This document shows, in pieces, positions 8,263 to 15,309 of a stretch of 40,368 bases of DNA. A program made the position numbers and the translations under genes. The stretch is from JBLIKP01 sp047635375. GTDB taxonomy: Bacteria > Bacteroidota > Bacteroidia > Sphingobacteriales > Sphingobacteriaceae. Numbering within the stretch: the stretch's first letter is position 1; every line of letters begins with the position of its first letter. The notes below the pieces were generated by a model, which saw only the letters and a program-made list of their open reading frames with translations, did no database searches and had not been told where the DNA came from. The DNA is taken from contig JBLIKP010000009.1 of assembly GCA_047635375.1 (NCBI GenBank), forward strand, positions 1 to 40,368, read 5' to 3'.

Positions 8263-8288
8263 TCCCCTTTGTATCAAGACAAAGGGGA
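8263..8288. repeat. Hairpin 3 of repeat copy 2
   Basis: TCCCCTTTGT, loop ATCAAG, ACAAAGGGGA: a perfect 10-bp stem unrelated in sequence to hairpin 1 although it sits at the equivalent place in the repeat. Confidence 0.75.
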
Positions 8289-8477
8289 AAATCGTTTTAT
8301 GAAACGAAATGTCCGATTGCCAAAAGTAAAATGTACTTCATAAAAATCCATTGCACCAGCCGAAAGGCATAATAATACCCCCACTTGGGTTGGGGGGGAG
8401 AGGATTCCTTTGGAATGACAAATAAAATTTTAAAATCAAGCCTTGATGGTTCGACTTTGCTCACCACAGGCTTTTGC

Positions 8478-8503
8478 TCCACTTTTTGTCAAGAAAAAGT
8501 GGA
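8478..8503. repeat. Hairpin 4 of repeat copy 2
   Basis: TCCACTTTTT, loop GTCAAG, AAAAAGTGGA: a perfect 10-bp stem at the place equivalent to hairpin 2. The loop resembles that of hairpin 3. Confidence 0.75.
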
Positions 8504-8616
8504 AATAGCAGATTTGAAAACGAGATGGCGTCATTTCTCAAATGATAATAGAACCAAAATTCTATTTCCAAAAAAAAGAAAATCTCCTTAATAATAAAAA
8601 AAACCAAAAAATCCCT

Positions 8617-8624
8617 TAATTTTG
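8617..8624 (+). promoter_or_regulatory. Candidate -7 promoter element of the glycan operon
   Basis: TAATTTTG matches TAnnTTTG and lies 32 nt before the GTG at 8657. No good -33 TTG is seen; the upstream bases are A-rich. It is the best candidate start for the 25-kb gene run that follows. Confidence 0.45.
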
Positions 8625-8656
8625 CTCTCTTACAGCAACTTAAAACAATCCGGAAA

Positions 8657-9685
8657 GTGCCTGAAAACATATCGAAAACTATTTCATTCGCCATAGTAGG
8701 GTACGGGCACATAGGCAAACGTCATGCTGCCATGGTGGAGCAAAATCCAGAAACAGAACTTTCCGCAATTATCGATGTGAAATCAAAAGATGAGCTGGGA
8801 TTGGCAGACAGTAAAACGGATTTTTATCCTTCTCTTGAAGATCTCCTAAAAGCTTCACCCAAGATTGATGTTGTAACAATCGCCACTCCAAACGGACTCC
8901 ACGCCACACAAGCAATTGCCGCTTTAAAAGCTGGTTACCACGTGGTAATTGAAAAGCCAATGGCGCTTAGCACGGTGGAAGCAGAAGCCATCATCCACCA
9001 AAGCATGCAGTCTTCCCGTGAGGTCTTTGTGGTAAAGCAAAACAGATACTCTCCTCCATCCCAATGGATAAAAGAAATCGTCGAATCCAAAAGGTTAGGA
9101 CGTATATTTACCATTCAAATAAACTGTTTTTGGAACCGGGACGAAAGGTATTATATACCTGAATCATGGCATGGTAAAATCGATTTAGATGGCGGAACTT
9201 TGTTCACTCAATTCTCTCATTTCATTGATACTCTATTTTGGTTGTTCGGTGATGTTGATATTTTAAGTTCGACAATGAAAGATTATAATCATCAGGAACT
9301 AACCGATTTTGAAGATACAGGAGTGGTGGTTTTTAAAACCAACGAAGGTGCCTTGGGTACCTTTAATTTTACAACTTCTGTGGCTGAAAAGAATTTTGAA
9401 AGCACGCTTACTATTATTGGTAAAAATGGAACAGTGAGGCTTGGCGGACAATATATGAACGAGGTGACCTACTGCGAGGTAAAAGACTATAAATTACCTA
9501 CCTTAGCAACAACAAATGCACCTAATGATTATGGGCTATACAAGGGCTCAGCAGCAAACCATCATTTTGTAATTCAAAATGTGGTGGACGCCTTAAAAGG
9601 GCGCAAACCAAAAACCACCAATGGCCTTGAAGGGATGAAAGTGGTAAATATTATTGAGAGAATGTATAACGTTTCAAAGGCTTAA
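8657..9685 (+). CDS. Gfo/Idh/MocA oxidoreductase, WbpB/WlbA-like
   Basis: A 342-residue NAD-dependent sugar oxidoreductase that looks most like WbpB/WlbA, which oxidise C3 of UDP-GlcNAcA on the way to 2,3-diamino-hexuronic acids. The Rossmann motif VGYGHIG is near 14-20, EKPM near 99-102, and the domain-2 blocks KQNRYSPP and DGGTLFTQFSHFIDTLFW carry the expected substrate-binding residues. The start is GTG; the fold begins about ten residues later and no nearby ATG fits. It is the first gene of the glycan run, 6 nt before the UDP-sugar dehydrogenase that would make its substrate. The partner transaminase WbpE and acetyltransferase WbpD are not seen as separate genes, so the end product is uncertain. 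Confidence 0.8.
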   Translation: MPENISKTISFAIVGYGHIGKRHAAMVEQNPETELSAIIDVKSKDELGLADSKTDFYPSLEDLLKASPKIDVVTIATPNGLHATQAIAALKAGYHVVIEKPMALSTVEAEAIIHQSMQSSREVFVVKQNRYSPPSQWIKEIVESKRLGRIFTIQINCFWNRDERYYIPESWHGKIDLDGGTLFTQFSHFIDTLFWLFGDVDILSSTMKDYNHQELTDFEDTGVVVFKTNEGALGTFNFTTSVAEKNFESTLTIIGKNGTVRLGGQYMNEVTYCEVKDYKLPTLATTNAPNDYGLYKGSAANHHFVIQNVVDALKGRKPKTTNGLEGMKVVNIIERMYNVSKA

Positions 9686-9691
9686 GAGAGT

Positions 9692-11080
9692 TTGGGTAAA
9701 GCAATAAAAATAGGGGTTATTGGATTAGGCTATGTTGGTCTTCCGCTTTCTGTGGCTTTCGCCGAAAAATACCCAACTATTGGGTACGATATCGACGAAA
9801 CCCGTGTTAATGAATTGCTATCCGGGCATGACCGAACTCGAGAAATTGAGTCCGACGTTCTAAAGGATATTCTCAAAGGCTCAACGGTCCCTGATGCTCC
9901 GCTTGGCAAAGCCAAGTCGGAGGGGCTCGAATCCACAAAGGCCCTTGAGGCTCAAATTGGGGGCTCCCAATTTGAGGGAATTGAAGGTTCAAAGGTCCCT
10001 GAGGCTCTTTCGGGCGGTAGCCAGAAAGAGGGACTCGAAGGGCGTTTGAATCTAACGTCAATCCTGTCCGACCTATCCAACTGCAACATTTTCATCGTAA
10101 CCGTCCCAACTCCAATAAATAAATTCAAGTCCCCTGACCTCAGCTTTTTATTAGAAGCAAGTAAGCAAGTTGGTTCTATGATGAAAAAAGGAGCAATCGT
10201 AATCTTTGAATCTACGGTTTATCCTGGTTGTACAGAGGAAGACTGTGTTCCAGAACTTGAAAAAGCATCAGGATTAATATTCAATAAAGATTTTTTCTGT
10301 GGATATAGCCCAGAGCGAATCAATCCAGGAGATAAAATCCGCACGTTAACCAAAATAATTAAGGTCACCAGTGGCTCAACTCCAAAAGTTGCAACTCAGG
10401 TTGATAATTTATATAAATCCATAATTACTGCAGGGACTCATTTGGCACCATCAATTAAAGTAGCGGAGGCTTCAAAGGCCATAGAAAATGCCCAGAGGGA
10501 TGTAAACATTAGTTTTGTAAATGAACTTGCTTTGATATTTGATAGGATGAAAATCAATACTCTTGATGTCCTTGAAGCTGCAGGAACAAAATGGAACTTT
10601 CTGCCTTTTAAACCTGGGCTAGTTGGAGGTCATTGTATAGGGGTTGACCCATATTACTTAGCACATAAGGCTGAGTCTTTGGGTTATCATCCTCAGGTAA
10701 TTCTTAGTGGAAGACGGGTGAACGACTATATGCCAATTTTTGTGGCAAATAAAGTGGTGAAAACATTAATTAAAGAAGGTAAGCCTGTTAAAGACGCTAA
10801 AATTCTTATTTTAGGATTCACCTTTAAACCGAATTGCCCAGATACCCGGAATACTAAAGTAATAGAGGTTTATAGGGAGCTTGAAAGTTTCGAGTGTCAA
10901 GTACAGGTCTACGACCCTTGGGTAGATGTAAATGAAAATAATAGTTTTAACTTTGTTTCAAAGGACAATATAAAGAATATTGACATCCTGGTTCACGCAA
11001 CGAATCATGAGATATTTGAGCAAGATGTTTTAATAAATAAATTAAAAGAAACCATCCCCGTTGTGGGATTATTGAATTAA
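9692..11080 (+). CDS. UDP-N-acetylhexosamine 6-dehydrogenase (WbpA/TviB-like) with in-frame repeat insertion
   Basis: Probably oxidises UDP-GlcNAc (or a related UDP-HexNAc) to the uronic acid with NAD+. At 462 residues it is longer than the ~425 of its family, and the excess is explained by a 54-residue insertion at 63-116. This consists of three 18-residue repeats in the NAD domain between DVLKDILK and LNLTS. Elsewhere the protein is intact: GLGYVG at 11-16, ESTVYPG, the KAIENAQRD block near 258-266 and the catalytic Cys315 in GGHCIGVDPYY. It starts with TTG. It differs clearly from the WecC at 2981-4180. The insert probably forms a surface loop, and activity may be kept because all key residues remain. 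See the separate repeat entry. Confidence 0.88.
   Translation: MGKAIKIGVIGLGYVGLPLSVAFAEKYPTIGYDIDETRVNELLSGHDRTREIESDVLKDILKGSTVPDAPLGKAKSEGLESTKALEAQIGGSQFEGIEGSKVPEALSGGSQKEGLEGRLNLTSILSDLSNCNIFIVTVPTPINKFKSPDLSFLLEASKQVGSMMKKGAIVIFESTVYPGCTEEDCVPELEKASGLIFNKDFFCGYSPERINPGDKIRTLTKIIKVTSGSTPKVATQVDNLYKSIITAGTHLAPSIKVAEASKAIENAQRDVNISFVNELALIFDRMKINTLDVLEAAGTKWNFLPFKPGLVGGHCIGVDPYYLAHKAESLGYHPQVILSGRRVNDYMPIFVANKVVKTLIKEGKPVKDAKILILGFTFKPNCPDTRNTKVIEVYRELESFECQVQVYDPWVDVNENNSFNFVSKDNIKNIDILVHATNHEIFEQDVLINKLKETIPVVGLLN
9878..10039 (+). repeat. Three in-frame 54-bp palindromic repeats inside a gene
   Basis: Exact 54-bp period, three units, encoding three 18-residue repeats (residues 63-80, 81-98, 99-116), each ending EG-L/I-E. 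Each unit has the outer pattern GG(T/C)CC(C/T)TGA-GCTC ... GGG-CTCGAA. Each core is self-complementary but different: CTCCG-TTGGC with GCCAA-CGGAG; CTCAAATTGGG with CCCAATTTGAG (perfect 11 bp); CTCTTTC-GGC with GCC-GAAAGAG. A related non-coding copy lies at 7082-7116. Confidence 0.9.
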
Positions 11081-11090
11081 GAGTTTGATT

Positions 11091-12107
11091 ATGTTAGATT
11101 TAACTGGAAAAAAATTATTGATCACCGGGGGTACCGGGAGCTTAGGAAAAGCCTTAACTAAAACAATTTTAGAGCGCTGGCCAAAAATTGAGAAATTGAT
11201 AATTTTTTCTCGTGACGAGCAAAAGCAATTTCAAATGGCTCAAGAATATCCTCACGATAAATATCCTCAAATTCGCTTTTTTATTGGTGATATTAGGGAT
11301 TACGACAGAGTTAGACGAGCGCTAAGAGATGTTGATCTAGTAATTCACGCTGCTGCGATGAAGCACGTGCCCATTGCAGAGTACAACCCAATGGAATGTG
11401 TGAAAACTAACGTCCTAGGGGCCGAGAATTTAATAAACGCTTGCCTTGAAACTGAGGTTGAAAACGTGGTAGCCTTGTCGACCGACAAAGCAGCAGCCCC
11501 AATTAACCTTTATGGTGCCACAAAACTTACATCTGATAAACTATTCGTTGCTGCCAATAATATACGCGGATGGAATAATATTAAATTCTCTGTTGTACGC
11601 TACGGAAATGTAATGGGGAGTAACGGTTCTGTAATCCCTTTCTTTATGAATAAAAAGAAAGAAGGCGTTTTGCCAATTACTGATCCTACCATGACACGTT
11701 TCAATATTAGCCTACAAGGTGGTGTTGACATGGTATTACATGCCATGGAACATGCTTGGGGTGGAGAGATTTTCGTTCCGAAAATTCCAAGTTATAAAAT
11801 CACGGAAGTTGCAAAAGCAATTGCACCTGAGTGTAAAACAGAAATTATTGGAATCAGACCAGGAGAAAAAGTACATGAAGAAATGATTACTTCTTCTGAT
11901 TCTTTCTTCACTTATGACCTTGGGAAATATTTCGTAATCCTACCACAAAACCCGCGCTTTAAATTAGAGGATTTCTTGAAGAAATTTAACGGTAAAAAAG
12001 TGGAGCCAGGTTTTCAATATAATTCAGGAGAAAACACCGAATGGGACGATGCCGAGAAGCTTCGCGAACTAATAAAAATACATGTTGACCCTAACTTTGA
12101 AGTTTAA
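11091..12107 (+). CDS. pseB: UDP-N-acetylglucosamine 4,6-dehydratase (inverting)
   Basis: First step of pseudaminic acid synthesis: UDP-GlcNAc is dehydrated and C5-epimerised to UDP-2-acetamido-2,6-dideoxy-beta-L-arabino-hexos-4-ulose. It is soluble, about 338 residues, an extended SDR. The nucleotide motif GGTGSLG is at 13-19, HAAAMKHVP near 85-93, the catalytic STDKA near 129-133 and YGATK near 141-145, as in the well-studied Campylobacter/Helicobacter enzymes. The ATG at 11091 is chosen over a TTG six bases earlier. The absence of membrane helices separates it from the PglF/WbpM-type dehydratase at 33903. Its stop overlaps the pseC ATG by one base. Confident. Confidence 0.93.
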   Translation: MLDLTGKKLLITGGTGSLGKALTKTILERWPKIEKLIIFSRDEQKQFQMAQEYPHDKYPQIRFFIGDIRDYDRVRRALRDVDLVIHAAAMKHVPIAEYNPMECVKTNVLGAENLINACLETEVENVVALSTDKAAAPINLYGATKLTSDKLFVAANNIRGWNNIKFSVVRYGNVMGSNGSVIPFFMNKKKEGVLPITDPTMTRFNISLQGGVDMVLHAMEHAWGGEIFVPKIPSYKITEVAKAIAPECKTEIIGIRPGEKVHEEMITSSDSFFTYDLGKYFVILPQNPRFKLEDFLKKFNGKKVEPGFQYNSGENTEWDDAEKLRELIKIHVDPNFEV

Positions 12108-13288
12108 TGGGAAAAAAGATTATACCTTACGGTAAACAGGATATTGACCAAGTCGATATTGATGCCGTAATTGAAACGCTAAAATCCGACTACCTAACCC
12201 AAGGGCCAAAAATATTAGAATTTGAGGAGGCTTTTGCTAAGTATGTAGGGTCCAAATATGCCGTTGCAGTTTCTAATGGCACAGCAGGCTTGCACCTGGG
12301 TGCTATGGCATTAAATGTCAAAGAAGGCCAAAAGGTTATTACCACACCAATTACCTTTGCTGCCTCAGGAAATGGGGTTAGGTATTGTGGGGCTGAGGTT
12401 GAGTTTGCCGACATTGACCCAGAAACTTATTTAATTGATATTGAACAAGTAAAAAGGTTACTTGAAAATGCTCCAAAAGGAACGTACGCGGGAATAGTTC
12501 CTGTGAATTTTGCAGGAAGAGTCGTGAACCTGGAGAAACTACGCGCAATTGCAGATGAATATAATCTTTGGATTATGGAGGATGCATGCCATGCCCCAGG
12601 AGGATATTTTGTTGATTCAAAAGGAGAAAAGCAATCAGCTGGAAATGGAAATTATGCTGAGCTAACTGTATTTTCCTTCCATCCAGTTAAACACATTGCT
12701 TGTGGTGAAGGCGGTATGGTTACAACCAGCGACCCTCAGATCTATAAATCCTTGATGGAGTTAAGGACCCATGGGATCGTAAAAAATGAGGACTTATTTA
12801 CCAACTCTATTGAAACAGCCCAAGGTGCAAATGGAAATTACCCTGGGTGGTATATGGAAATGCAAAACCTTGGATACAATTATAGGTTAACCGACATTCA
12901 GGCCACCCTTGGCATCACTCAATTGGCTAAGGCCGACAAGGGGCTCGATAGGCGCAGGGAAATCGCAAGGGTGTATTCCGATAGTTTTTCAGGAGAAAAT
13001 GGCCTCCTTGGTCATTCAGGCGTTGTTGAAGGTCATGCTTATCATCTTTACATCGTTGAGGTTGAGGACAGGCTAGGGCTTTACGAATTTTTACGTGAAA
13101 AAGGCATCTATGCACAAGTGCATTATGTGCCTATGCATCTTATGCCTTTCTATAAAAAAGAAGGGGTGTCTTTCGAAAAATCAGAAAGTTATTACTCAAG
13201 ATGTTTAAGTCTCCCAATGTATCCAACGCTAGATAACGAGGATCAAAATTTTGTAATCAACTGTGTGAAGGAATTTTTAAATGGGTAA
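12107..13288 (+). CDS. pseC: UDP-4-keto-6-deoxy-beta-L-AltNAc 4-aminotransferase
   Basis: PLP-dependent DegT/DnrJ/EryC1-type enzyme that aminates the PseB product at C4 using glutamate, giving UDP-4-amino-4,6-dideoxy-beta-L-AltNAc. It is 393 residues, a usual length. The N-terminal PYGKQDID... block and the SDYLTQGPKI sequence near 26-35 are typical of PseC. The cofactor lysine is Lys195 in FSFHPVKHIACGEGG. NYRLTDIQATLG, a family signature, is near 263-274. It overlaps pseB by one base (TAATG) and pseF by 8 nt, implying coupled translation. Aminotransferases acting on other keto-sugars share the fold; pairing with PseB, PseG and PseI makes PseC the clear choice. Confidence 0.92.
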   Translation: MGKKIIPYGKQDIDQVDIDAVIETLKSDYLTQGPKILEFEEAFAKYVGSKYAVAVSNGTAGLHLGAMALNVKEGQKVITTPITFAASGNGVRYCGAEVEFADIDPETYLIDIEQVKRLLENAPKGTYAGIVPVNFAGRVVNLEKLRAIADEYNLWIMEDACHAPGGYFVDSKGEKQSAGNGNYAELTVFSFHPVKHIACGEGGMVTTSDPQIYKSLMELRTHGIVKNEDLFTNSIETAQGANGNYPGWYMEMQNLGYNYRLTDIQATLGITQLAKADKGLDRRREIARVYSDSFSGENGLLGHSGVVEGHAYHLYIVEVEDRLGLYEFLREKGIYAQVHYVPMHLMPFYKKEGVSFEKSESYYSRCLSLPMYPTLDNEDQNFVINCVKEFLNG

Positions 13289-13985
13289 AAATATCTGCAT
13301 TATTCCTGCCAGAGGAGGATCTAAAAGAATACCTAGAAAAAATATTAAGAAGTTTTTAGGTAAACCTATAATTGCGTACTCAATCGAAATAGCTTTAAAA
13401 TCAGAATTATTTGATGAAGTTATGGTCTCGACCGATGATGCGGAAATTGCGGAAATTGCAAAAAAATATGGGGCGACAGTCCCATTTTTTCGTTCACAAG
13501 AAAAAGCAAATGACCTCGCCACATTAAATGATGTACTGGAGGAAGTTGTTGATTTCTATAAACAGAAATTGGATAAAACATTTGATTTTGGTTGTTGCCT
13601 TTTACCAACTTCACCCTTATTAAAATCAGAGTTTTTGATTCAGGGTTTGAAGGAGCTAAAAGATAAAAAATTTGATTCCTTAAGACCCATTACAGAATTT
13701 TCCTATCCGCCACAACGCGGATTTTTAATGGATTCGGATTCCGGATTAGTTCAATTTGCGAATCCTGAATACGCATTAACCAGAAGCCAAGATTTGGAGA
13801 AACTATATCACGACGCTGGCCAGTTTTATATGTTTAAAATCCCCGGGCTTTTAAAAGGGGAAAAACGAGGGGCAATTGTTGTTCCTAACTCAATTGTTCA
13901 AGATATAGACACAGAGGAAGATTGGGTATTAGCAGAAATGAAATATGAATTCCTTACTTTAAAAGGAATTTCAGGTGACATTTAG
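13281..13985 (+). CDS. pseF: Pseudaminic acid cytidylyltransferase
   Basis: Activates pseudaminic acid with CTP to CMP-Pse, the final step before transfer. It is 234 residues, typical of PseF/NeuA-like enzymes. The nucleotide-binding IIPARGGSKRIPRKN is at 6-20, followed by STDDAEIAEIAKKYGA near 51-66 and DIDTEEDW near 211-218 for the metal site. By fold it could also be a CMP-sialic acid or CMP-legionaminic acid synthetase; the surrounding pse genes decide. It overlaps pseC by 8 nt. A 42-nt gap follows, the largest in the first 24 genes of the locus, before the CitE/MaoC cassette. Confidence 0.9.
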   Translation: MGKNICIIPARGGSKRIPRKNIKKFLGKPIIAYSIEIALKSELFDEVMVSTDDAEIAEIAKKYGATVPFFRSQEKANDLATLNDVLEEVVDFYKQKLDKTFDFGCCLLPTSPLLKSEFLIQGLKELKDKKFDSLRPITEFSYPPQRGFLMDSDSGLVQFANPEYALTRSQDLEKLYHDAGQFYMFKIPGLLKGEKRGAIVVPNSIVQDIDTEEDWVLAEMKYEFLTLKGISGDI

Positions 13986-14027
13986 TTTTTAAGCAAAAAA
14001 TATTTTTCATATCCATAGAACAGCATT

Positions 14028-14855
14028 ATGCAAACATTTTTTTTTGTCCCTTATGGAAAAATTAAGTTCTTGGAGAAATTAAAGGATTTAACCTTTGATT
14101 TTTTAATTGTGGATTTGGAAGATTCAGTTTCCTGGGACGATGTTGAAAATGTAAACCCTAGCTCAATAAAAAAATATCTAAAACCCAGCGAAAGCTATGT
14201 AAGGATTCGATGGGAAGAAGAGAATCAGAGCGTAATCGAGAGGTCTCTAGAAATTATAAAGGCACTTGAAATAAAAAATGTAATAATTCCCAAATTCGAT
14301 GGAATAAAGGAGCTAAGGAAAGTATGGGAATCCTTGAGCGTTGAGGAAAACGATTTAAAAATTAGCATCTTAATAGAGACACCTTTATCGTTGATTGATT
14401 TGGGTGAGATTTTAAGCACTTTTAAAATTGAAGCCATAGGTTTAGGCTCCCATGACTTTCAAAATATCATAGGAACTCCTGGAAGTGATGTTTTAATTAA
14501 TTATGCTTTGACTAAGCTAATAATTCAAGGGAAAGCAAGGGGAGTAAATTGTATTGATGTAGCTTGTCTTGAATTTAGTGATAAAAATGTGTTTAGAAAG
14601 GAATTGGTTCGAGCGACTGAATTGGGATTTGACGGAAAGTTTATTATTCACCCAAGTCAACTTGAAGAAATCAATAATTACAACCCTTACCCAGAAAAAG
14701 ACATTTTAATAGCAAAAAAACTTCATCAATTTATTTTCGAAATTGGAGGGGCATCGAATTTCTCCATTATCAAGATCGAAGGTAGAGTTATTGAAAAGCC
14801 ACATTTGGCGTATTTTAGAAAAATTTTTAAATATATAGGTTATGACCCCATCTAA
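14028..14855 (+). CDS. HpcH/HpaI (CitE-like) aldolase/lyase, first copy
   Basis: A TIM-barrel C-C lyase of the CitE/malyl-CoA lyase superfamily, 275 residues. It keeps the strand-end motifs: FVPYGK at 6-11, DLEDS at 29-33, an Arg-rich strand VRIRW near 58-62, IIPK at 86-89, the metal ligands Glu117 (LIETP) and Asp143 (GSHDF), and IIHPSQ at 206-211. The C-terminus has EGRVIEKPHL, a shortened version of the CoA-lyase tail. Relatives cleave or form malyl-, citramalyl- or beta-methylmalyl-CoA with Mg2+. Its sequence is quite unlike the second copy at 15299, so it is not a recent duplication. It overlaps the MaoC gene by 14 nt. Presence in a pseudaminic acid operon is unusual; the substrate is unknown. 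Confidence 0.82.
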   Translation: MQTFFFVPYGKIKFLEKLKDLTFDFLIVDLEDSVSWDDVENVNPSSIKKYLKPSESYVRIRWEEENQSVIERSLEIIKALEIKNVIIPKFDGIKELRKVWESLSVEENDLKISILIETPLSLIDLGEILSTFKIEAIGLGSHDFQNIIGTPGSDVLINYALTKLIIQGKARGVNCIDVACLEFSDKNVFRKELVRATELGFDGKFIIHPSQLEEINNYNPYPEKDILIAKKLHQFIFEIGGASNFSIIKIEGRVIEKPHLAYFRKIFKYIGYDPI

Positions 14856-15309
14856 ATTAGGTTCCTATTTCGAAGAGTTTGTTGTAGGAGATATTATTGA
14901 CCATCAACTTTCAAAAACCATTTTTGAAAGTGACAATAATTTTTTTAGTTTGTTAACGATGAACCATCATCCAGTCCATTTAAATGCAGATTATAGCGAG
15001 AAAAATCAACACGGAAAGATTTTGGTTGTTGGAACTTTGGTTTTTAGTCTGGTTGTTGGAATTACAGTACCAGATGTCAGTGGTAAGGCCGTCGCAAATT
15101 TAAATTATGAAAGCGTCAATCACCTAGGGCCTGTTTTTGTTGGTGATACAATTTATGCGCAAACCGAAGTTTTGGGTACGCGTTTAAGCAAGTCAAAACC
15201 AAATGTTGGGATTGTGAGGGTTAAAACCATAGCCCGCAACCAAAACAATCAAGAGGTTTTGGAATTTGTTAGGTCTGTAATGATAAAAAAGCAAAGTTAT
15301 GAAAAGTAA
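14842..15309 (+). CDS. MaoC-like hot-dog hydratase/dehydratase
   Basis: A 155-residue single hot-dog protein of the MaoC group, acting on enoyl-CoA/beta-hydroxyacyl-CoA. The hydratase motif reads NHHPVHLN at 41-48, where other MaoC enzymes have GDxNPxHxD: His46 is kept while the usual Asp is Asn41. Blocks VANLNYESV and GDTIYAQTEVL follow in the right order. From family knowledge, this NHHPxH form occurs in MaoC proteins paired with CitE-like lyases (mesaconyl-/itaconyl-CoA hydratases with citramalyl- or malyl-CoA lyases). The pair here fits that combination: overlaps of 14 nt upstream and 11 nt downstream tie it to both CitE-like genes. Its role in glycan building is inferred. Confidence 0.82.
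   Translation: MTPSKLGSYFEEFVVGDIIDHQLSKTIFESDNNFFSLLTMNHHPVHLNADYSEKNQHGKILVVGTLVFSLVVGITVPDVSGKAVANLNYESVNHLGPVFVGDTIYAQTEVLGTRLSKSKPNVGIVRVKTIARNQNNQEVLEFVRSVMIKKQSYEK

Larger units (their letters stand above)
8050..8503. repeat. Long degenerate repeat, copy 2
   Basis: Same block order as copy 1 (7282-7697), in the same orientation, starting ~770 nt downstream. It contains hairpins 3 and 4 and two TTTTAAAATCAAGCC blocks (8237-8251 and 8428-8442). It ends about 150 nt before the first gene of the glycan locus. Short open frames on both strands inside it are not genes. Confidence 0.75.
6640..8640. other. Two-kilobase gene-free, repeat-filled region
   Basis: I find no credible gene here: frames over 60 codons are short, lack domains and coincide with repeats. 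The region holds a second terminator-like hairpin, short interspersed palindromes of at least three kinds, two imperfect copies of a ~0.4-kb unit and decayed fragments of it. It separates the monocistronic sod gene from the glycan locus that begins at 8657. No transposase, integrase, tRNA or rRNA is recognisable. Confidence 0.75.

Noticed and set aside
7282..8503. Possible CRISPR array
   Set aside because: Only two long, diverged copies with no short regular direct repeats and no spacers, and no cas genes.
8297..8718. Short open frames on both strands (61 to 85 codons)
   Set aside because: They overlap one another and repeat copy 2. One runs antisense into the real oxidoreductase start. No conserved protein features.
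9878..10039. Assembly or sequencing error as the source of the 54-bp repeats
   Set aside because: The three units differ at many positions, and each keeps its own self-complementary core and the reading frame. An error would give near-identical copies.
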